A stretch of DNA of 10,715 nt from Methanobacteriota archaeon (GTDB lineage: Archaea; Thermoplasmatota; Poseidoniia; Poseidoniales; Poseidoniaceae). Position numbers and translations under genes: made by a program. The stretch covers positions 1 through 10,715 of the forward strand of contig JAPOHM010000030.1 of assembly GCA_029979405.1 (NCBI GenBank), written 5' to 3'. The notes under the pieces are model-generated. The model ran no database searches and was not told where the DNA came from. It saw only the letters and a program-made list of their open reading frames with translations. Below are positions 1 to 6,345 of this stretch, one piece after another (position 1 is the stretch's first letter; every line of letters begins with the position of its first letter).

Positions 1-684
1 GGATGCTATGGAGTCTTAATTGCACTTGGAATTTTGACATATATTGTAACTCCATCTGTTGGAACAATTTGGTTTGCAATTACTGGTAGTACAACGATTG
101 CAGGGCTACTTCAATTATTGGTGATTATAGGCGCAGTAGGATGTGGATTCTGGGGGACAATGCAAAGAGATGCTCGATTTATGTTAACATCCTACGTTTT
201 ATTCATCATATCCGTAATGAGATTCGCATCATCTAAGGTATCATTATCACAGGATGTCTTTGATTTGGCAGACAGTCAATTATTGCTAACAATATTGGTT
301 GTTGTTTATGCCGTATTACTCGTGATGTATTTCGAATTATCCAATGGTGTAATTCGCTTCAGTATGCTTGATACATCGATCAGGACAAGGGAAGTATACG
401 TTATGAATGTGAAAAAGATAGTGGGCAAATACCATCGTTCGTTGGTAATCAATCCATTAATCGCAGGTTCGTTGGCAATGGTCGTATTGTCAGTAAACAC
501 GATTTTACCTGCGTTTGTAGGACTGTTTTCTGAACAAACCGCAATGCGACTCGAAGAATCAGTTGAATTGATTTCAGTGTACGGTGTAGCACTTGGTACC
601 TTATTCGTATTCCTGATTGTAGGCGGTTTGTTTGCTTTGGATTTACCAACTCATCTACAGTCTTGGAGAGAGAACAAAGAGTGA
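1..684 (+). CDS. Unrecognised multi-pass membrane protein, 5' end outside window
   Basis: The reading frame is open from the first base of the window to the TGA at 682-684, so at least 227 residues are present and the true start lies upstream; the TTG at 34 is only the first start-like codon inside the window. About six hydrophobic segments are visible, at residues 1-17, 31-53, 60-75, 93-112, 147-172 and 188-213 of the visible part. A basic, probably cytoplasmic loop (residues about 118-146, with several Arg and Lys) lies between the fourth and fifth. The C-terminus is short, polar and charged (SWRENKE). I do not recognise the family and see no catalytic motif. The last 34 bp overlap the 3' end of the convergent aspartate kinase gene. 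That this is a real gene rests on sustained hydrophobic patterning over more than 200 codons. The function is unknown. Confidence 0.75.
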   Translation, partial: GCYGVLIALGILTYIVTPSVGTIWFAITGSTTIAGLLQLLVIIGAVGCGFWGTMQRDARFMLTSYVLFIISVMRFASSKVSLSQDVFDLADSQLLLTILVVVYAVLLVMYFELSNGVIRFSMLDTSIRTREVYVMNVKKIVGKYHRSLVINPLIAGSLAMVVLSVNTILPAFVGLFSEQTAMRLEESVELISVYGVALGTLFVFLIVGGLFALDLPTHLQSWRENKE

Positions 685-1898
685 TACAAATCAGATATTT
701 CAATTCCTAAATTGCTGGTATCGACCAAGTATCTTGTACCAAACTCGTTATTACTAACAAATTCATACATGGGGCCTAGGGTTTTATGTTTTCCAATAAC
801 AGTAATTATAGCACTACGGTGTTCTATTTTCCCTTCAAAGACTTGTTGATATTTACTCACGAACTGATTTGGTAATATCAACTTCATACTGTTATTCCCG
901 GTTTCGAGATGCCAAGGAACAACGTCTTTTTGTTTGATTAGTGAAAGTATTTCTGAACTAATTGGCTTTTCATCAGTTATCAGAGAAACACCGGGTTGAC
1001 ATCCAATTGCAACCAATTTGTCAGAATTTATGTCTGGTCCGATAATTGTTGGAGCTACCAGAGTAGGATTATTGATGTTATTTATCTCCAAGGGAATTCC
1101 TAATTGGATAAGCGGAGAAACGGTAGCTGGATGTATGACAGAAGTGCCATGTATTGCTAACTCAGCTGCTTGGCCATAGCCCAAATATGGGATTGATTGT
1201 GTTTGAACTCCCCATCTTGGGTTTAGTGGTTTAATTCCGTCAACGTCTTTCCATAATATTAGTTTCTTAGCGTCTAATAAATTCGCAAAAGCAGCGGCTG
1301 AATGGTCAGAACCACCTCTTGATAAGATTGCTAAACCTCCATCGCTACCTTTCCCAAACCATCCAGTCAAAACAGGAACACCTCTCAACATGTCAAAATC
1401 CATTGACTGTTTAGATTCGTCTATATCGATTTCTTTTGCTTTTCCAGAGCCTTTCAATCTTAACCCAATATCTTCAGCACCAATCGGGTGTGCATCGATT
1501 CCAATTGTTCGCAATCTCTGAGCAACTACAAGTGCGCTCAATCTTTCCCCTGCTGCAAGAATTAGGTTTTCAGATTCTATGGATAAAGTCCCTGAAGATA
1601 GTCTCATAACTTCTCCAGAAATACCATCAATTACCCTTTGAAATTTATCAGCAAAAGGTCCTGAACTAATTTCGGGAGCAAAAATTGTGTGTTGTGAGAT
1701 TAAGTCTTGAACGATTTTCCCGCTATATTGGGTATCTTTCAACGCTCGAAGTAATTTATCGGTTACCCCCCACAACGCAGAAACTACGATTACAGGTTTA
1801 TTATCTGAATTTTGAATTATTTTTGCTATTTTCTCAATGTCTCCACTTTCTCTAAGACAGGAGCCACCGAATTTGTGAACCACATATTCATCATGCAT
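651..1898 (-). CDS. lysC: Aspartate kinase with compact C-terminal ACT region
   Basis: Aspartate kinase phosphorylates L-aspartate to 4-aspartyl phosphate, the first step to aspartate semialdehyde, lysine, threonine and methionine. The 415-residue protein has the N-terminal amino acid kinase motif KFGG at residues 9-12 (followed by S-C rather than the usual T-S), AAGERLSA near 115-122, SRGGSDHSA at 193-201, KDVDGI at 217-222 and the GTSVIHPATV helix at 251-260. Residues from about 292 to the end form the regulatory region. The last 55 residues (AIITVIG, then GIEISDLY) resemble an ACT domain, and the preceding part looks like a shortened first ACT. In many archaea aspartate semialdehyde also feeds aromatic synthesis through ADH synthase, the first gene of this operon, which explains the location. 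Start: ATG at 1898 overlaps the aroC stop by 8 nt, and a strong GGGAGGG lies 7 nt upstream. Allosteric feedback is plausible, but the effector cannot be read from sequence. Confidence 0.95.
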   Translation of the reverse strand: MHDEYVVHKFGGSCLRESGDIEKIAKIIQNSDNKPVIVVSALWGVTDKLLRALKDTQYSGKIVQDLISQHTIFAPEISSGPFADKFQRVIDGISGEVMRLSSGTLSIESENLILAAGERLSALVVAQRLRTIGIDAHPIGAEDIGLRLKGSGKAKEIDIDESKQSMDFDMLRGVPVLTGWFGKGSDGGLAILSRGGSDHSAAAFANLLDAKKLILWKDVDGIKPLNPRWGVQTQSIPYLGYGQAAELAIHGTSVIHPATVSPLIQLGIPLEINNINNPTLVAPTIIGPDINSDKLVAIGCQPGVSLITDEKPISSEILSLIKQKDVVPWHLETGNNSMKLILPNQFVSKYQQVFEGKIEHRSAIITVIGKHKTLGPMYEFVSNNEFGTRYLVDTSNLGIEISDLYHSLFSLQDCR

Positions 1899-2874
1899 CG
1901 ATGTACCCTCCCTGAATTGCTAAATCTGCGATGATCCATCTTGCTACGGCTTCTACAACCGGTCTAGCACGAGGTGCAATTACAGGGTCGTGCCTGCCCT
2001 TAATTGCTAGTTCTTCGATTATGCCAGAGGTTTGATTGTAAGTGTTTTGAGGGATGGAAATTCCACTCGGTGGCTTGAATGTTACTCGGACATGGATTGG
2101 GGCGCCACTTGCCATTCCGCCAAGTGCTCCATCGGCTCCTTTCGATAATTCCATGTTTTCACCATACTTGTCATTATGTTCACTACCTCTCATTTCACCG
2201 GCATTTACTCCTCTGCCGAATTCAACGGCTCTTGCTGCTGGAATCGCCATAAGTCCTCTTGCTAAAGCGGGCTCAATTCCATCAAACCAGGGCTCTCCTA
2301 AACCTACAGGAAGGCCTGAAATAACCAAATCAACTCTACTACCTAATGAATCACCTTGTTTCCTTGCTTCCTCCGCAAGTTGTATTCCATCCTCTCCTTC
2401 TTTTCCTCCGAGAGCTCCGACTTTAGCCTCTATTTTCCAATCATCTGGTATCAGATTACGTGCGAGAGAAGAAGCCGCTACTAAGCCTGCTGTTAAACGG
2501 GCGGAGAATGAACCTCCTCCTCTCAAATCTGCGGCGCCTTCTGTTTTGGCATTTATTGGGAAATCAACATGACCTGGTCTTGGTTGATGTGGTAAAAATG
2601 AGTAATCTTTAGAGCGAACATCTTTGTTTTTTATGAGTAACAATATAGGCATCCCTGTCGTTTTGCCTTCGTATATTCCAGAAAGGATTTCAACCTCATC
2701 TGTTTCTTTTCTTTTACTTGCTAATCCACTTCCTGGCCTTCTCGAAATCATGTCTTCGATTAAAAGATCAAAATCAGGTTCTAAGTTTGGTGGCATGCCC
2801 TCTATCAATGCCCCAACAGCAGGGCCGTGTGACTCTCCAAAAAGAGTCACAACCAAATTATCGCCAAGGCTCAT
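1891..2874 (-). CDS. aroC: Chorismate synthase
   Basis: Chorismate synthase converts 5-enolpyruvylshikimate 3-phosphate to chorismate using reduced FMN, the last step of the common aromatic pathway. With the start chosen here the protein has 327 residues, at the short end for the family. Family motifs are in order: FGESHG at 12-17, RPGHVD at 99-104, the FMN-binding glycine-rich segment RGGGSFSARLTAG at 118-130, EFGRG near 218-222 and GRHDPVIAPRARP at 293-305. The frame stays open to a TTG at 2916 and contains ATGs at 2913 and 2880. I prefer ATG 2874 because AAGGA sits 7 nt upstream and because family members start a few residues before the first strand and GESHG. That leaves a 56-nt gap after shikimate kinase. 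Starting at 2916 instead would add 14 residues. It is the fourth operon gene and its stop overlaps the start of lysC. An 8-bp perfect inverted repeat covers the FGESHG codons. Confidence 0.96.
   Translation of the reverse strand: MSLGDNLVVTLFGESHGPAVGALIEGMPPNLEPDFDLLIEDMISRRPGSGLASKRKETDEVEILSGIYEGKTTGMPILLLIKNKDVRSKDYSFLPHQPRPGHVDFPINAKTEGAADLRGGGSFSARLTAGLVAASSLARNLIPDDWKIEAKVGALGGKEGEDGIQLAEEARKQGDSLGSRVDLVISGLPVGLGEPWFDGIEPALARGLMAIPAARAVEFGRGVNAGEMRGSEHNDKYGENMELSKGADGALGGMASGAPIHVRVTFKPPSGISIPQNTYNQTSGIIEELAIKGRHDPVIAPRARPVVEAVARWIIADLAIQGGYIDA
1906..1912 (-). promoter_or_regulatory. Strong Shine-Dalgarno for lysC inside aroC
   Basis: On the minus strand GGGAGGG lies 7 nt before the ATG of aspartate kinase and inside the last codons of aroC (Gly-Gly-Tyr-Ile-Asp-Ala). 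The aroC stop TGA overlaps the lysC start as ATGCATGA. This is the strongest ribosome binding site in the operon and indicates coupled or re-initiated translation of lysC. Confidence 0.8.
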
Positions 2875-2930
2875 TTTCATGTCCTTCGTTACGGCCAAAA
2901 AATTCACATTCATCAATGTGAGTATTTTGT

Positions 2931-3800
2931 TTATTCAATTTTTTTGTTCAAAACTGTTGTTTCAATTAACTCAAATTTGTTTAATTTGGTGTAGAATTCA
3001 CGTAATCTGTTTAATGTTGGTTCATTTTTAGCGGGTACAAAAATTACAATCGCGGTGCCAGATCCTGAAATTCCAGCGGCCCTTGCTCCATTTACGAAGG
3101 CATCATTAGTTAATTTTCTACCAAGTGGGTCATTTAAGGCACCAACTACACCGCGACCGTTCCACGTTAATGCGACTAAATCATTGCCTTCTTGTAATGC
3201 ATTCAGTGATTGTGCAAATGCTTGTTGATGGAATGAAAAATCTTCCAATTGAGGCCGCGACTCTCTGTCGCCTCTAATTACGATTAAGACGGCCCATTCT
3301 TCTGATTGTGGTCCTGGTGATTCAAGTAAAACTCCAGATTGGATGGTTTCAGCATTGATATCGATTAATTTCCATCCCTCATCCGCAGCTGCCCAAGCAT
3401 CGTCTATGCTTCCTGTTAGTGACACTCCAGCATCAACTTGCGCCAGTGCTGCCATGTGAACTATCTGGTGTATTTCCATATTAATTCCTTCAGCATCAGC
3501 TAACGCTCTAAATGCAGCTACACAAATGGCGGCACTCGATTTAAGACCTTGTCGTGGAGGAATACTGGATGAGATGCTCCAATGGTACTCTTCAAAGCCT
3601 TGTGTAAGTTCGGATGATTCCCATATGTTCGCTACAGATTGTAATAGGTCATCAGGATCATTCAAACCTTTTTTTGACGCTTTGTCGAGTAACTTTACCT
3701 TAACCGGTAGATCTAGCGCTAAAGAACAACCATATCCTAAACCTGCGGCATGTAGGATGCTACACCCTCCATGTGATTCCCCAGTTCCAAGTACGGCCAC
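2931..3800 (-). CDS. aroK: Archaeal shikimate kinase (GHMP kinase superfamily)
   Basis: This is the archaeal, non-homologous replacement of bacterial AroK. It phosphorylates shikimate to shikimate 3-phosphate with ATP and belongs to the GHMP (galactokinase/homoserine kinase/mevalonate kinase) fold. The 289-residue length matches the family. Visible features are the N-terminal HAAGLGYGCSLALDLPVKVKL strand region (residues 17-37), the GHMP phosphate-binding loop PRQGLKSSAA at 82-91, a T-G-S-I-D-D segment at 129-134 (archaeal members have T-G-A-Y-D-D there), and the C-terminal GHMP motif GISGSGTA at 243-250. Homoserine kinase is the main alternative, but the operon context and the S-I-D-D segment favour shikimate kinase. 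Start: GTG at 3800 with AGGTG 5 nt upstream. The G of that AGGTG is shared with the TAG stop of the preceding DHQ synthase gene, giving an 8-nt gap and likely translational coupling. Confidence 0.92.
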   Translation of the reverse strand: MAVLGTGESHGGCSILHAAGLGYGCSLALDLPVKVKLLDKASKKGLNDPDDLLQSVANIWESSELTQGFEEYHWSISSSIPPRQGLKSSAAICVAAFRALADAEGINMEIHQIVHMAALAQVDAGVSLTGSIDDAWAAADEGWKLIDINAETIQSGVLLESPGPQSEEWAVLIVIRGDRESRPQLEDFSFHQQAFAQSLNALQEGNDLVALTWNGRGVVGALNDPLGRKLTNDAFVNGARAAGISGSGTAIVIFVPAKNEPTLNRLREFYTKLNKFELIETTVLNKKIE

Positions 3801-3805
3801 AAAAA

Positions 3806-3810
3806 CACCT
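3806..3810 (-). promoter_or_regulatory. AGGTG ribosome binding site deciding the GTG start of shikimate kinase
   Basis: On the minus strand TAGGTG merges the stop codon of DHQ synthase II (TAG, 3811-3809) with a Shine-Dalgarno of archaeal GGTGA type, 5 nt before the GTG at 3800. No ATG is available nearby, so this site supports the GTG start. Confidence 0.6.
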
Positions 3811-4720
3811 ACAATTCGGTGACTTTAGCGTTAATTATTTCCCCAACATGTCTTCCTGATTCAAAATTTACACCGAGTACCTTCGTATTTGGATTCAATT
3901 CTGTCACAGATTGCAAACTTCCATCTAGGGTTACCAATCGAACAGTCTCCGCTTGTTGAAGGAAGGTACCTGCTTCATTATTGTTTGCATCAATCCATTT
4001 TATTAGAATAAACGGCCGTTTTTCGATTTTTATTCGGCCAATAGTTCCTGATTTGGTAAATCCACTACTATTTACTATCATCACTTCATCACCCATTTTC
4101 AATTCAGATAGATACTTCGTGGAGTTGTCTGACATCAAAACATAAGAATTTGCAGGGCCAGCGTTAACCCTGAATGGTCTTGTGGGAACAAATTCAGATT
4201 CAACAGTTTCACTATGAATTAATGCTAGCGAAGACGCACTTGAACCTACCAGCAACCCTTCTCCAATTTCTAATAAGGAGGTAAGGTCCACACAAAATCG
4301 ATCTCCAATACCACCTTCTCTCACTTCGGTTATGGTTAATTGCTCGAGTGAAAATTCATTCTTGTTTTCTTTTATATCCGTCCTCGTTGCTTTTTCTCCA
4401 CGTTGGGATTTTGCGATTAAACCACTTTCGATTAAGTCCTCAGGAATAAGAATTGCATCAACGCCTATTTCAAGAGCGAAAGTAGCACCCAAAATCTGTT
4501 CTTGTTCAGTTATCCTGGCTGCTACCTTTGTCGGGCCTCCGTCACATGCGGCAATGACATTTTCAATAGGAATCATCTTCCAATTACCGAATTCAAGAAG
4601 AATCCAATTTACACTTCCTGCAATCGATCTGGCAAATGATTGACCTTGTGAATTTGAAACATCAACAACCTGCCCCACATTATTTCCTTCGATGTAAAGC
4701 GCATTACCGTCTATTACCAA
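3809..4720 (-). CDS. aroB': 3-dehydroquinate synthase II, N-terminus short or start uncertain
   Basis: DHQ synthase II oxidatively deaminates and cyclises 2-amino-3,7-dideoxy-D-threo-hept-6-ulosonate to 3-dehydroquinate, using NAD. It is the archaeal second step that bypasses DAHP and bacterial AroB. Numbering from the TTG at 4720 (303 aa), recognisable blocks are NWKMIPIENVIAA (46-58), GIGDRFCVDLTSLLEIGEGL (137-156), LIHSETVE (167-174), TRPFRVNAGP (180-189), TKYLSELKMGD (201-211), a basic IGRIKIEKRP segment (228-236) and C-terminal GRHVG (289-293). The methanogen enzyme is about 360 aa, so roughly 35-60 N-terminal residues are absent. The frame stays open upstream of 4720 to a TGA at 4804-4802 and encodes EIWLESGTRISGVDRVL, which resembles a family first strand, but contains no ATG, GTG or TTG. 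TTG 4720 has no Shine-Dalgarno. Family assignment is firm; the start is not. Confidence 0.9.
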   Translation of the reverse strand: MVIDGNALYIEGNNVGQVVDVSNSQGQSFARSIAGSVNWILLEFGNWKMIPIENVIAACDGGPTKVAARITEQEQILGATFALEIGVDAILIPEDLIESGLIAKSQRGEKATRTDIKENKNEFSLEQLTITEVREGGIGDRFCVDLTSLLEIGEGLLVGSSASSLALIHSETVESEFVPTRPFRVNAGPANSYVLMSDNSTKYLSELKMGDEVMIVNSSGFTKSGTIGRIKIEKRPFILIKWIDANNNEAGTFLQQAETVRLVTLDGSLQSVTELNPNTKVLGVNFESGRHVGEIINAKVTEL

Positions 4721-4787
4721 ATCATCGTTTAGTACCCGGTCTACTCCAGAAATTCTTGTTCCGGATTCAAGCCAAATTTCGATATTA

Positions 4788-5558
4788 TCACAATCCTGAT
4801 TTCATCATAGCGTTCTGAACATCTAAACCTTCGTGTACGATTAAGCGAAGAGCGTCAATCATTGCAGATGGATTTTGATTAGCAAAAATCTGTCTGCCCA
4901 TACACACACCTGCTGCTCCTGCTTGTATAGCCTCGTAAACCATCAGCAGAATCTCTTCGTTTGTTTTTCCAGATGGTCCTCCTGCGATTAAAACCGGTAT
5001 CGGAGCTGCGGAAACTACTTTTCTGAATGATTCAATTGAACCTGTCCATTTTGTTTTTACAACATCACAACCCAATTCAAAGCCAAGCCTAACTGCATGT
5101 GCAACAGCCTTGGTATCATCATTTTCCATGACGTTAAGATTCTCTCCACGCGGATACATCATGCCAAGAACGGGAACATTATGTTCGAAAGCGTCGGTGG
5201 TAATTTCACCAAGGGTTTCGATCATTTCACCCTCTCCATATGAGCCCATATTTACTTGAACACTGACTCCTTTTGCTCCTCTATTGATTGATTCTTCCAC
5301 ATTTCCTACACAGACTTTCAGAGAATTTTCATCGCCTCCATGGCGAGTTGATGCAGACAAATGAGCGATGAATCTAGAAAATTTTGATGAGTATTTACTT
5401 ACTACACCCTTATGGGCAATAATTGCATCTGCGTTACTAAGATCAGCAATTATTCCATTCAAGTCTGTCAACCCTTCAACGGGATAATCAGACACCCCGT
5501 GGTCTATTGGAACCCAAACGCCTCTGCCATTTGGCAGTAGGTCATCTATGCCTGCCAT
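4788..5558 (-). CDS. aroA': 2-amino-3,7-dideoxy-D-threo-hept-6-ulosonate (ADH) synthase
   Basis: ADH synthase is a class I aldolase-like enzyme that transfers a pyruvaldehyde unit from 6-deoxy-5-ketofructose 1-phosphate to L-aspartate 4-semialdehyde, opening the archaeal aromatic pathway. The 256-residue TIM-barrel protein is close to the roughly 270 aa of the methanogen enzyme. By alignment from memory with Methanocaldococcus MJ0400, the catalytic residues are present: Asp19-His20 in VPIDHGVSDYP (family DHG), Tyr135 in MMYPRG, and the Schiff-base lysine Lys168 in DVVKTKWTG. The phosphate loops AGGPSGKTNEE (192-202) and GAAGVCMGRQIF (214-225) are also visible. A fructose-bisphosphate aldolase of the DhnA type is the alternative, but the adjacent DHQ synthase II settles the role. 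Start: ATG 5558 is the first start after an in-frame TAA seven codons upstream; AGGCGA 3 nt before it is a poor ribosome site. It is the first operon gene, so the promoter should lie in 5559-5653. Confidence 0.95.
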   Translation of the reverse strand: MAGIDDLLPNGRGVWVPIDHGVSDYPVEGLTDLNGIIADLSNADAIIAHKGVVSKYSSKFSRFIAHLSASTRHGGDENSLKVCVGNVEESINRGAKGVSVQVNMGSYGEGEMIETLGEITTDAFEHNVPVLGMMYPRGENLNVMENDDTKAVAHAVRLGFELGCDVVKTKWTGSIESFRKVVSAAPIPVLIAGGPSGKTNEEILLMVYEAIQAGAAGVCMGRQIFANQNPSAMIDALRLIVHEGLDVQNAMMKSGL

Positions 5559-5653
5559 GCTTCGCCTAACTGAATTTTATTCTCAAGGCTTTCCTATGGT
5601 TGCAAATGCTGAAAATTTACTAAAATTAGATAAGTAGCCTTCTGCTAATTGCA
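5559..5653. promoter_or_regulatory. Divergent intergenic region with candidate promoters for both operons
   Basis: This 95-bp AT-rich spacer is the only non-coding DNA between the divergent aromatic operon and the ABC transporter genes, so both promoters should sit here or just inside the coding ends. TATA-like candidates are ACTTATCTAA on the minus strand (about 5636-5627, some 70 nt before the ADH synthase ATG) and TTTACTAAAA on the plus strand (about 5614-5623). The plus-strand candidate would give a start site only about 10 nt before, or at, the ATPase ATG at 5654. The lack of any Shine-Dalgarno before 5654 fits a short or absent leader. I see no clear operator palindrome. Element positions are guesses; that the spacer holds promoters is likely. 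Confidence 0.4.
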
Positions 5654-6337
5654 ATGAGAGACATGGGTTTAATCGAAATCAAAGGCATGGAAAGGCACTA
5701 TGATATGACATCAGGTGTAGTAAAAGCACTTGATGGAGTCGATTTATCAATTTCAAAGGGAGAACGAATTGTGCTACTCGGACCATCTGGCTCAGGCAAG
5801 ACAACTCTGCTAAACTGCGTTGCAGCTTTAGATAGCCCAACTGCTGGAGAATATTCGTTTAATGGATTAGATGTTCCTCGAGATAAATCTGAAGAAATGA
5901 CGACATTTCGAAGAGAAAATATAGGATATGTATTCCAATTTTTCAATTTATTACAAGATTTAACAGTTTTAGAAAATATTTTGCTCATCCAAGAACTATC
6001 CGGCCAAAAAGATCGTGATAGGGCCGTTGAATTATTGACTCTAGTTGGGCTTGAAAATGAAATTGATAGATTTCCTGCTGAGATAAGTGGAGGTCAACAG
6101 CAAAGAGTGGCAATCGCTAGAAGTCTTGCAAAAAAGCCAAAGTTATTGCTCGGCGATGAATTAACTGGAAACTTAGATTCAAAAACCTCAGCGATGGTAA
6201 TGGAGGTTCTTGTGAAGGCTTGTGAGACTGAAAATATCACTTGTATTATTGTTACACACGATGAAAAACTGACAAATTACGCAAACCGAGTTATTCGTTT
6301 GGACAGTGGAAAAATAATTTCTGATGAAAATGTATAG
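5654..6337 (+). CDS. ABC transporter ATPase, LolD/MacB/YbbA family
   Basis: This 227-residue cytoplasmic nucleotide-binding protein partners the large permease encoded 8 nt downstream. Motifs in order: Walker A GPSGSGKT at 43-50, Q-loop Gln95 in GYVFQFFNLL, signature ISGGQQQR at 144-151, Walker B LLLGDE with Asp168 and Glu169, D-loop GNLD at 172-175, and switch histidine His202 in VTHDE. The GYVFQ and GNLD signatures and the length place it in the MacB/LolD/YbbA/FtsE group that pairs with FtsX-fold permeases. The usual DEPTGNLD is DELTGNLD here, an unusual proline-to-leucine change next to the catalytic glutamate. An ATG at 5663 is an alternative start; neither has a Shine-Dalgarno, so a leaderless transcript is possible. 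Members of this group move lipoproteins, peptides or lipids, or transmit force across the membrane without transport. The substrate cannot be inferred. Confidence 0.95.
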   Translation: MRDMGLIEIKGMERHYDMTSGVVKALDGVDLSISKGERIVLLGPSGSGKTTLLNCVAALDSPTAGEYSFNGLDVPRDKSEEMTTFRRENIGYVFQFFNLLQDLTVLENILLIQELSGQKDRDRAVELLTLVGLENEIDRFPAEISGGQQQRVAIARSLAKKPKLLLGDELTGNLDSKTSAMVMEVLVKACETENITCIIVTHDEKLTNYANRVIRLDSGKIISDENV

Positions 6338-6341
6338 GTGA
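6336..6341 (+). promoter_or_regulatory. AGGTGA ribosome binding site of the permease, overlapping the ATPase stop
   Basis: The ATPase TAG stop (6335-6337) shares bases with AGGTGA, which is 4 nt before the permease ATG at 6346. It matches the 3' end of archaeal 16S rRNA and implies translational coupling of the two ABC subunits. Confidence 0.7.
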
Positions 6342-6345
6342 AAAA

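Noticed and set aside
2875..2930. Possible small gene or regulatory RNA between shikimate kinase and chorismate synthase
   Set aside because: The 56 nt are mostly an in-frame extension of aroC with poor support and no structure that I can see.
2054..3031. Long plus-strand open frames opposite chorismate synthase
   Set aside because: They are antisense to a gene with complete family motifs, have no plausible composition or ribosome sites, and are rich in Pro/Ser as expected for reverse-frame reads of this codon usage.
5596..5637. A 13-codon reading frame (MVANAENLLKLDK) in the divergent spacer with AAGG 7 nt upstream, a possible leader peptide
   Set aside because: It is too short to separate from chance, has no run of regulatory codons such as Trp, Phe or Tyr, and would require a promoter inside the ADH synthase gene.
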